Shown: positions 11,701 to 22,098 of the stretch, piece after piece
Position numbering within the stretch: position 1 is the stretch's first letter
Layout: each line of letters begins with the position of its first letter
NCBI GenBank assembly: GCA_022376515.1
Contig: WTXI01000066.1
Coordinates: 115,762 to 179,761 of the forward strand
Origin: Lactifluus volemus
Lineage: Eukaryota; Basidiomycota; Agaricomycetes; Russulales; Russulaceae
Direction of reading: 5' to 3'
Length of the DNA: 64,000 nucleotides
Made by a program: the position numbers and the translations under genes
Notes under the pieces: generated by a model
Told to the model about the DNA's origin: nothing
What the model saw: only the letters and a program-made list of their open reading frames with translations
Databases searched by the model: none

Positions 11701-13090
11701 CGTGTTGCTGCCATGGTAGGCTGGTCCCGGATGTATATATAACTCGGCGTCAACTTGAACGCAGGTCCCCGAGCTGGCAATATTGATTATTCCGCTCAAC
11801 AGTTCCAACACCTCCCTTTTCCGCGGGTTGGGGGGATGGTTCACGTTTTTGGCCTTGCCACAATTCTCACCCAAAGTCCCATCAACTGTATTCCGTGCTT
11901 CTACATGCTTGCGGAAATACAGGTGCTATGTCACAGCAGAGTATATGCAGCTCCTCAAGCCAACTCGAAGATGATGGCGGGCAGATCTTTGGAGGATTTC
12001 GTAAAGCATCTCAAACTAACATTAGAATGGAGCCAGAGACACGGCGTGTGCAGCTAGTCCAAAACAGGGTTAGATGACTCGGAGGTGATTTTGGGCAACG
12101 CACAAAGGAATGCCCATGCATCCGGTGGGTATCCAGTAGATACAGTAACAGCCACAGTGAAGACTGAACAACGGTTTCGGCTAGGGTCCACGGCAGCGAA
12201 TTCCATGTGGCATAAGGTATTAAACCTAGGAGTCGGGTTATCGTGATTGAAGCATGAGTAGGAGAGAATTGAGCTGAAATGGCTAAAGGGTGCCTTTGAA
12301 GATACGAGAACCTCGGTGCGCTCCACAATGAGTAAGAGAAGTTTCGTTAGGGCGACAATTATAGGCGGACATGCTTTCTGACTAGTAATATGTTCTGCGT
12401 TCAAGTTGATTCCGCGGGCCCAGGGTCATCGCCAGGTAGAGACTTTGGCCAATGTTCGACCAGCAGGAATTAACTTGGATAATATCCACGCTGGGTTGTG
12501 CCACAAGACTGTAGAACACTAGTAGAACTCTTCAGAAGACACGCGGAACTCGCGGCAGACCGTAACGTTGAGCGGTTGAGGCATTTATTACAAGTAAAGA
12601 TCGTCAGATTCATCGTCTGTTCCAAATCATACTGACCCGAGGTAGGTCCACATGCACCTGAACCTTCTAGAATTAACCTCTAGCGATTTACGTCGAGTTT
12701 TCGTCTGGACGGCGTTTCGGATTGACACATCCGCGACCCAGGAGGGTTAGATAATATACCCGTTCAGGAAAGTCTAACGTGAACGGACCGGGCCGTTCGG
12801 CTGTGTTAGCATGAGAACTTGTCAACCACCGCTTGTGAGGCATTTTATTTTTCGTACTGTACTCACCAGACCCTACTGTATTACCTCTGCCACGTACATG
12901 ATGCCCGATTGTCGAGCCCTTTCATAAAAGAATCGAAGACATGCATTCCCTTCCTTTTGCAGGACAGTGCAAAGATTCCTCATATCCGTGCCCGTCCAGT
13001 TATATAAAATGCCCCCAAAACTATCTCGATTCTTTTCAGGCTCCCCGGACCTGTCATTTTAATTTCTCTCCTTGTTGGCCTGCTGCAATC
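8778..13090. repeat. Inter-laccase interval 2 (repeat unit with two extra segments)
   Basis: The same blocks occur as in interval 1 (from about 9,300; 9,505-10,385; 11,264-11,495; 12,335-12,700), plus the promoter region of copy 3. Relative to interval 1 it carries about 870 bp extra between about 10,390 and 11,260 and about 835 bp extra between about 11,495 and 12,330. Parts of the second extra segment recur at about 15,920-16,060 and 17,265-17,425 in interval 3. I recognise no protein family here. Confidence 0.65.
13003..13009 (+). promoter_or_regulatory. TATA box of laccase copy 3
   Basis: TATAAAA lies 88 bp upstream of the ATG at 13091, in the same leader as copies 1, 2 and 4. Confidence 0.7.
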
Positions 13091-15524
13091 ATGCAGCCCT
13101 CTGCCTTGTTGTTTTCTTTGCCGTTCTATCAGCAAGCGTCCAAGCTCAGACTACGATTGGCCCTGTTTCTGATCTTCCCATCGTCAACGTTAAGATAGCT
13201 CCTGACGGGTACCCTCGCGAGTAAGTCACCTGCCACTGCTCCTAGTACAGATATCATTGATCGTCGCCCTGTGTGCAGAGCTACCCTTGCTGATGGTAAA
13301 TTCCCTGGTCCATTAATCCGAGCAAATAAGGTAGATATCTCAGAATAGTCCCCGTGTCTGGCTTTCAATAAGTCACATCCAGGGTGACGATTTTTCGCTC
13401 AACGTCATCAACCAGTTGCATGATCAGTCGTTGGATCTTTCAACTACTATTGTGAGGTTATCTTTCACGTCATCAGAATCCAGGCGTTTATTCTCTGCAG
13501 CATTGGCATGGTATCCTCCAAAGGAAAACCAATTATGCAGATGGCGCTGCCTTCGTCACCCAGTGCCCTATTGTACCCAATGAAAGCTTCCTCTACGAGT
13601 TCAATGCAGAGGAGCAAACTGTACCGCACCTTGTTATTTCCACTTCTGACCCTGACATTTACGTCTGACATGACAGGGTACATATTGGTATCACAGTCAT
13701 CTCAAGGCTCAATATTGTGACGGATTGCGTGGAGCTCTTGTCATTTATGATCCGAATGACCCTCACTCCAATCTATATGATATCGATGACGGTGAGTTAG
13801 ATGTAAGGGTTTTAAGTGGGCCATAAATAAACCCACTTCTCGCAGCGGATACTGTTATTACGCTTGGGGACTGGTATCACTACAGTTCCTTAGAGGCGCC
13901 GCAGATTCCGTGAGTGATTATGCCCTTCTTGGTTCGGACGCCCGGGCTGAACGTTCTCCAAGACAGTTCAACTCCACTTTAATTAACGGAAAGGGCCGTT
14001 ATATTGGTGGTCCTAGCGTCCCCCTTGCTGTGGTGAATGTTCTAAAGGGCCAACGGTCAGTGTTGCAATTCAGCGTTGTACCGAATGAAAGCTTGACGTG
14101 CGGTAACAATAACAGATACCGACTCCGCATTGTCTCTATCTCTTGCGATCCTGCTTTTGACTTTTCAATCGACAGCCATCAACTTACCATCATAGAGGTT
14201 GACGGCAACAATGTTCAGCCCCTGGTCGTCGATTCTCTTGAGATCTTTGCTGGTAAGTAGATCTAAGGCAATTTTTACAATGCTAAGTACGATGAATGTC
14301 TAAACAGGTCAACGTTATTCGGCTGTTGTAAGTCGATTTTTATGCTCGAACAAGTTCCTTACGACTTAGCGTTTCTCAGCTCGTTGCGGACCAAGAAATT
14401 GACAATTACTGTATATTATTCCAGTTTGCCAAAATTGGTGATCTGACTTTAACGTGCGCAGGGATTCGTGCACTTCCCAATATTGTGAACCAGAAATTCA
14501 CTGATTTCACTAACCTGGCCATTCTTCGCTACGTCGGGGCCTTCCCCAGAACCCATCGAACGACCCCACTGTGAACATCCTAAGAGTGTGCAACCGCTCA
14601 ATGAGAAAGATCTTCATGTACGTTACATGTACCCTTCTTCCCTTATGAAGCTAACAATTTGAATGTCTAGCCACTCGAACCAACTCCTGTGGTAAGTTTG
14701 TATTGGCTGGTTTAGTGCTTCATCATAATGTCATGTCATCCAGCCCGGTAACCCTTCCCTGGTGGTGCCGACATCAACATCAACCTCAACGTCACACTCG
14801 TAAGCACCACTTTCTAGACGAGGTACTGCATTAACACACTCCGAGAGCCGTGACCCTCCCGGATTTCTCATAAATGGGTTTACCTTCGATGCTCCTATGG
14901 TCCCGGTGTTGCTCCAAATACTGAGTGGCGCGCAAAGCGCGGCCGATCTTGTCCCTAAAGGAAGCATCTACGGTCTTGATCCTAATAAAAGCGTAGAAAT
15001 CACGATTCCCGCAGGTGTTGTTGGTGGACCGGTGAGTGCAGAAAGGCTTTGTGGTTATCAGTGGATATTGACTGTTATTATCCACAAGCATCCTATCCAT
15101 TACACGGACACTCATTCCACGTTGTCCGCAGCGCCGGTAACTCGACCTACAACTTCGACAATCCTGTGATCCGTGATGTCGTGAGCATGGGTGAAACGGG
15201 AGATAATGTAACGATTCGTTTCTTCACTGACAACCCTGGTCCCTGGTTCCTTCACTGCCACATCGACTGGCACTTGGAGAAGTGAGTTGGAACTTTTGTG
15301 CGACGATAAAATTGTGAACTTCCTGATGCATTCACATCACAGGGGCTTCGCAGTTGTATTTGCTGAGGACGTCCCCGAGGTTTCGACGACCGATGTTGTG
15401 ACTGGTAAGTCCCAGCACTATCTATCTGTGTATCTGAATGCTAACGAATATGTGATTGCCCTATCCAGACCAATGGAGGGGCCTTTGCCCGGCGTACAAT
15501 AACTTCAAGGGAACCTCGTCCTAA
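13091..15524 (+). CDS. Laccase, copy 3 (frame broken by several one-base deletions as written)
   Basis: Secreted multicopper oxidase with the same 17-exon plan as copy 2. The four copper motifs are present: HWHG (about 13,503), WYHSHL (about 13,690), the [10 protein letters not shown] site (about 15,087) and HCHIDWH (about 15,257). The C-terminus is [11 protein letters not shown] then GTSS and a stop at 15,524. Each of the breaks I can place removes one base: about 13,096 (signal peptide codons 2-3), about 14,545 and 14,582 (after AILRY), about 14,751 (GGTAAACCC reduced to GGTAACCC) and about 15,101 (CATTTACAC reduced to CATTACAC, inside motif L3). As written it encodes no full enzyme. Copy 3 is closest to copy 2 in the signal peptide and exons 2-6. 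Whether the deletions are biological is an open question treated in the findings. Confidence 0.8.
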
Positions 15525-18350
15525 TCATCGCCATGCGCCGGAGATACTTTAAAGATTTGTTCTTCCGTTTTGTTCTTTACATCCCGACCCTAGTCGTTCA
15601 TTTGCTCTTCCACTCTCTTGATCCCCTCTCGCTCCTTTCCTTGCTACCAAAGCCTCCTACTAGTACCTCCTTGTTGCTCTTGGAATAATAACGTGTCCCA
15701 CACTTTTTTTCGCCTCGCGTTTAGAAGCATACTCAATTATTGTCGCTGTAGTTACTTCCTCACCTCCAAATTCCACCCGCGTCTTGAAGTACTGTGCGGT
15801 AAGATGGAACTCAGAGGGAGTGGGCCGTTTTGGCCCGCTCAGGGTAGGAGGCTGTTGGGTTTCGTAACCCCGTTTCATTGCTATCTCGGTACTAGTAGCA
15901 GGAGCTACGACGGGTGGTGCTATGTCACATCAGAATAAACCTCTCAAGCCGGGATGCCAGGCGAGCAGATCTTGAGAGAGACGAGACAAATGGATTCAAG
16001 TTTCGTAAAGCATTTAATTAGTCTGAAGACTGAGACACGGCGTGTGCAGCTCGAAGACTTTGACACAATGACAGTGAAAACAAGTTGAGTCACCTGCTTG
16101 TGAGTTCAAGGTTCTACAAGTGGTGAATCTAAGAGTTTAAGTGAATGAACAGTGGCATGGAACTGTGGAAGAGAACGCATGTCAAGAGCCCAGAAGCGTG
16201 AATGGATTGAATAGAAGGAGTTGGAGGTGGATTGTGACGAGACAAGGAAAAGCAAACTTGTAACACTTGGAGCACACGAGATTCTTTTGAGAACTAAGTC
16301 ACGGTGGCGATCCTTCTCCAAGTACAATCATGATTCAACTATTTATACATCAGAATCAGGTAATCTAGAATGGGAAACACGTCGAGAATGGGTGAGTAAG
16401 TAAAGTACCGAGCTGATCGGACACGAAAACAACGGACAAGGATTTAAGTAGCGGTCATCGGAAGTGAGCCGAGGAGACAGAAAAGAGCACAAGGCTCTCC
16501 CAAGATGTAGGGGTACAAAGAAATCTGGCGAGTAAGGCCGAACAAGCGAGGAGAATCTTTGAAGCCGCGTGCACCCCAGAAGGCTTCCCGTGATGCTCAC
16601 GGTCTCTTTGAGAGTGTGACTAAAGTTTGGGCACAGCGCGAGACACAGCACGTAGCCTGGGACTAGGGACATAAGGAGAAAAAACAGACACACGAGGCAT
16701 GTCAGAACATGAAAGGGACAAAGAGGATGGTCGCGCGACGCGAGGTCACAGAGAACAGATATATGGCCGAGGTGCAAAGGCATCGTGGCTGAGAAGATAT
16801 CGTGGCCCCTTTCATCAAGACGAGGCGACGAACCTGGAGCTTGTGAAGCGGCTGAAGGTCACGGAGAGGCAAGGAAAAGGGAGTAGCACGTGGCAGAACG
16901 GGAGGTGAAAGAGACTGGGCGGACGAGGCATACTGAGCGAGGTTTCGAGGCCAGCCGCGAGGCTGACCTTACAATAGGAAGCCGGGTCACAGCCGTACGC
17001 CATGTGTGTCTACGCCGCCCCCATGGAACCAATATCTTCCTGGCCTTACGTGCGCGCACAAATGTGCTGTAACACAGCGCCACGGCTCTTAGAGGCAGTT
17101 CTTTCATCTTCGGGAGTTATACGGAAGAGAAGAGAGGATATCGCTCACAAACAAGACCCGTGTCAACATCACTTCGCAATTCCATGCTCTTCCCCACCAA
17201 GCCATAGACCATACCAGGGGTCAAATGATGTGGTTTCAGGGCACGAACTTGAACAAAGAACTTGAAGAAGGGGTGCATCCAGTAGCCTGAGGTATCCGGT
17301 AAAGTCCTGGCGGAATTGGGGTAAACCTATGAGTATCTTGATCGGAGCTTGAGCAGAATTAGAAGGTCGAGTTAAAATCGAAGATACGAGAACTGTTTGG
17401 TTCCACAATGAGTAACTAGGACTACTTGAAACTTCAAGTCTACAACAGAGACCTCGACCAATGTTCGACCAGGAAGCCTTTACTAGACAATGTACAGTGA
17501 TGATTCACGCCAAGTTATAACTTGTAGCGATTCGTCTTGAGACACCTCACCAGGTGCCAGTAAAGCAGACGCCCAGACGCGGAAGTTGAGGCATTTCTTA
17601 CACTAGTTATCGTCAGTTCCAAAACAAGGTGCATTAACATTAACGAGGTGGTTGCCATTACTAGTACCAGGTTGAATTTCTTTAAAAAGTTCCATGCATA
17701 CTAGCCATCACGTCTGATAGATCTGACCCTTGAACAATTAGCCTCTCTAGCGATTTAGGTCGGGTTTTTTGTCGGGGCCGGGTTCAAGTTTCGGTTGAAT
17801 TAATAGGATGGTTAGATAATATACCCTTCACAGGAAGGAGAAGCCTGGTGAACCGATGAACACCGACCGGCCCGGGCTGTCGTGTTTGTTATGATTCATT
17901 CAACGCTCGTACTGTGCTGCGGACGACCACCGCTTGTGAGACATCTTATTACTCACCACACGCTATTCCCTCTGCCGACGTACGTGGCGCCCGTTTGTCG
18001 AACCCTTTCATAAACTTGATGGAATCGAAGTGACGCACTCCTTCCTATCGCATGTCGCGTCAAAACACATGAATTTCCGGTTCAGTTTCTAAATCAATGT
18101 TACATTCCGCACTCTCTGCCAGCACCACCTCGTCAAGTGCACTTATCAGAAGGGTAGTTACTACTTTATGTTCTAAATTGACACGGATGCGTCATGGGCT
18201 TCCCTCCGTGCTACATCTCTTCCAGGCGAAGTGCTCCCGCATCGCCGTGCCCCATCCCGTTGTATAAAATACCCCCAGACCTATGTCGATTCTTTTCAGG
18301 CTCCCAGATCTTTTCCCTTTAATCACTCTCCTTTTTTACCTGGTGCAATC
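15525..18350. repeat. Inter-laccase interval 3 (repeat unit containing an inverted block)
   Basis: The 15,705-15,890 block matches the other intervals. 15,920-16,060 and 17,265-17,425 match the extra segment of interval 2 (about 11,920-12,060 and 12,120-12,340). Between them lie about 1.2 kb that include 16,985-17,205, which is the reverse complement of the block at 9,862-10,110 (and 4,560-4,845). From about 17,450 the sequence returns to the usual pre-laccase region. No supportable gene is present. Confidence 0.65.
18263..18269 (+). promoter_or_regulatory. TATA box of laccase copy 4
   Basis: TATAAAA lies 88 bp upstream of the ATG at 18351, as in copies 1-3. Confidence 0.7.
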
Positions 18351-20810
18351 ATGCGGTCACTCTCTCTTGCTGTGTTCTTTGCCGTTATATCAACGAGCGT
18401 CTACGCTCAGAAGGCCATTGGCCCTGTTGCTAATCTTAATATAGTCAACCGTAGGATAGCCCCAGACGGGTTCAATCGCCAGTAAGTCACCTTTTATTGC
18501 GACTATTACAGGTATCATTGACCCTCGCCCTGTTTGTAGAGCTACCCTTGTCAATGATGAATTCCCTGGTCCATTAATCCAAGCAACAAAGGTAGATCTC
18601 TCAATATAGTCCCTGTCTCTGGCTTTTAGTAAGTCACATTCAGGGTGCTAACTTTCGGCTCAACGTCATCAATCGGTTGAATGATTCGTCATTGGATCTT
18701 GGAACTTCTATTGTAATGTTATCTTTTCACCTCGTCGGAATCCAGGCGTTTATTCTCTGCAGCATTGGCACGGTATCCTCCAAAGGACAACCAATTACGT
18801 AGATGGCGCTGCCTTCGTCACCCAGTGCCCTATTATACCCAATGAAAGCTTCCTCTACCAGTTCAAAGCATTTGAGCAGACGGTATTGCGCCTTTCTATT
18901 GCCACAATCCTTTGACATTTACGTGTGGCACCACAGGGTACATATTGGTATCACAGTCATCTCAAGGCTCAATATTGTGATGGATTGCGTGGAGCTCTCG
19001 TCATTTATGATCCGAAGGACCCTCACCATGATCATATGACGTTGATAACGGTGAGAGAGATGTAAGGGTTTAAGTGGACTATCTATAAACCCACTTCTCG
19101 CAGCGGATACTGTCATTACGCTTGGGGACTGGTATCACTACAGTTCCTTAGTGGCTCCGCAGGTTCCGTGAGTGATTTTCCTTGCTTGGTTTGGACGCCC
19201 AGGCTGAACATTCACCAAGAAGTTCAACTCCACCTTAATTAACGGAAAGGGCCGTTATATTGGTGGTCCTAGCGTACCTCTCGCTGTGGTGAATGTTATA
19301 AGGACAAACGGTCAGTGTTGCAATTCGACATTGTACCGAATGAAAAGTTGACGTGCGGTAACAATAACAGTACCGACTCCGCGTTGTCTCTATCTCTTGC
19401 GATCCTGCTTTTGACTTCTCAATCGACGGCCATCAACTTACCATCATTGAGGTTGACGGCAACAATGTTCAGCCCCTGGTCGTCGATTCTCTTGAGATCT
19501 TTGCTGGTAAGCAAATCTGAGGCAAAGTTTCACAACGTTGACTACGACGTCTAAAAAGGTCAACGTTATTCAGCTGTTGTAAGTCGATTTATAACCTTCA
19601 TGTCGAACAAGTTTCTTTCGCCTTACCGTTTCTCAGCTGCGTGCCAACCAACCAGTTGCAATTACTGTATGTTATTTGCACTGGCATTCTCCGACTCGGA
19701 ACTCGTCTGATCCGCGATTAACATGCGCAGGGATTCGGCTCTTCCCAATATTGTGAACCAGAAATTCACCAATTTACTAACTTGGCCGTTCTTCGCTACT
19801 CGGGAGCCCAATCGAGGACCCAAAGAACGACCCCACTGTGAATATTCCTACGAGTGTGCTACCGCTTAATGAGATAAATCTTCATGTACGCTACATATAC
19901 CTCTTCTGCCCTTTATGAAGCTAACAGTTGGAATGTATAGCCACTCGTGTGAAAGTAGACCCTGTGGTAAGCTTGTATTGAGTCATTCATCATGATACCA
20001 TTTAATCCACTGGCAGCCCGGTAAACCCTTCCCTGGTGGTGCTGACATCAACATCAACCTCAACGTGACACCCGTAAGCACCACTTTCTAGGCGAGGTAC
20101 ATGACCACTAACACACTCCGAGAGCTCTGACTTTACCGAATTTGTCATAAATGGGTTTACCTTCGATGCTCCTATGGTCCCGGTGTTGCTCCAAATACTG
20201 AGTGGCGCGCAGAACGCATCCGATCTTGTCCCTAAAGGAAGCATCTACGGTCTTGATGCTAATAAAAGCGTAGAAATTACGATTCCCGCAGGTGTTCCTG
20301 GTGGACCGGTGAGTGCAGGAAGATTTGCGTGGCTATCACTGGGATATTGACTGTTGTTATCCATAAGCATCCTATCCATTTACACGGACACTCATTCCAC
20401 GTTGTCCGCAGCGCCGGTAGCTCGACCTACAACTTCGACAATCCTGTGATCCGTGATGTCGTGAGCATCGGTGAACAGGGAGATAACGTGACGATTCGTT
20501 TCTTCACTGACAACCCTGGTCCCTGGTTTCTTCACTGCCACATCGACTGGCACTTGGAGAAGTGAGTTTGAGCTTTTGTGCGATGATAAAATTGCCAACG
20601 TACTGATACGTTTGCATCACAGGGGCTTCGCAGTGGTATTTGCTGAGGACGTCCCTGAGGTTTCGACGAAGGACATTGTGAATGGTACGTCCCAGCACAT
20701 ATAATATCTATCCGTGCATATGAAGGCTCATGGAAACGTGATTATCCTGTTCAGCCCAATGGAGGGCCCTTTGCCCTGCGTACAATTCCTCCAAGATGAC
20801 CTCTGGATGA
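18351..20810 (+). CDS. Laccase, copy 4 (frame broken by many one-base deletions as written)
   Basis: Signal peptide [14 protein letters not shown] then the laccase exons in order. The first exons are clean: 18351-18481, 18540-18591, 18644-18712, 18763-18882 (HWHG; 40 codons without a break) and from 18937 (GTYWYHSHL). Later exons keep [27 protein letters not shown] (about 20,513) and WRALCPAYN, ending at 20,810. Compared with its sisters it lacks single bases near 19,033, 19,220, 19,305, 19,371, 19,658, 19,737 and 19,775. All copper ligands that can be read are intact, which is unusual for a gene with this many frame breaks. Confidence 0.8.
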
Positions 20811-22098
20811 GCCGCCCTAATCACCTTCACGCTCCAGTTGAGACTTGGAAATTTGTTCTTGCCTTGATAGTCCGACCCTTGTCGCTCACTTCCACTTCCA
20901 TTCTCTTCGTCCCTTCTCCGAGTCTATTGCTGCTCTTGAAACAGAAAACGTGCCACGTTTTTCGCCTCGCGTTTTGAAGCATACCCGAATATTGTCGCTG
21001 TAGTTCCTACTAGCTGTAGATTATCGAATTTTTTGATAAAAGAAACAACAGTGATATTTATTGTAACCTTCTCGGCCCAAGTTTCCATCTCACTCAGAGA
21101 GATGAAGGATCACGTTCGGCTGCTCCAGTAGCTCAGTGGCCTCCGGAATGGGTGATGAGTGACCGGGAGCGGGCCGTTTTGGCCCGCTTTGGCGTCGGAG
21201 GCGGTAAACTCGTTTCGCTCTTTCCCACAAGCTTGGGCCACAAAAGGCCACCGTTGTGAGTCATCTTTGTTGTTTTTGTACTCACCCGGAGTTATTAATA
21301 ATAACAATTACTTTGCCAACGTACATTGCTTCCGGTCATCGAATCTTTCATTAGGTATCGAAATGGCATATTCCCTTCCCGTTGCAGAAGTCTGGACAGG
21401 TCCGCGCTAAGACATCTTCAGTTTCCGGTTCGGTTTCTGGACCAAAGTTAGGCTTCATATTCTCTGCCAGCACGAAACCGGGCCGCAAAGTGCGCCTGGT
21501 AGCACACGCGCCGATCTTTTATTATAGCTTATCTCCCAAAGTAATGCAGATGCGCCATGGCTTGGGCTTCTGCCGGTGCTGTGTCTCTGCGGCGGAGGTA
21601 CTAATCCATCGCGTATCCATCCCGTTGTATGAGATGCCCCCAAAATAGCATGGCCGTGGAATGACAAGTTGTCTCACTTTCCTGTATTGTGGTTGTTCTT
21701 GTGTGTCTGCCCGGCAACATTAGGACAGCGATTTACAAAGGTAAGCACCAGCGTACACGGGCCCGAGCAGCCACTGAGACATCAGTGAACCAGCCCATCG
21801 TTCGGGTCCGTCATCTCTTATTTGCCTCATTGTCCTACTGTCCCAGTCTTCAATAATGGGACATAAAGAGGTAAAACATCATCGAGATCGATGTTCTACC
21901 TCTTTTATTCCTACCTTACAGGTTCCCGCCGCATCTATGTACATAAAATGGCTTCGACTGCTCGCATGTATTCCCAGTCGTTGTTCTCGAACTCGGACTC
22001 CTCCCGTGCGGCTTCGTTGTCCCTCTCAACAGCTATTGTCCCGCCACCTACTTCCCTTCAGGCTCTCCCTCTTCAACTTCTTTCCTGATTGGTACACC
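20811..22098. repeat. Inter-laccase interval 4, short and divergent, with replaced leader
   Basis: The post-laccase block (TTTTTCGCCTCGCGTTTTGAAGC, about 20,958) is present, but most of the longer blocks of intervals 1-3 are missing. A decayed copy of the usual TATA region is seen at about 21,620-21,650 (GTATGAGATGCCCCCAAAA). It is followed by about 400 bp with no counterpart in the other intervals before the leader resumes at about 22,060. No gene is recognised. Confidence 0.6.
21941..21949 (+). promoter_or_regulatory. Possible TATA-like element of laccase copy 5
   Basis: ACATAAAAT lies about 155 bp upstream of the ATG at 22099, inside sequence unique to this copy. The ancestral TATA position near 21,626 is decayed. 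The assignment is tentative. Confidence 0.35.

Noticed and set aside
21115..21190. tRNA-like start (GTAGCTCAGTGG) at about 21,127
   Set aside because: No anticodon arm or T-loop follows; the next 60 bases do not fold as a tRNA.
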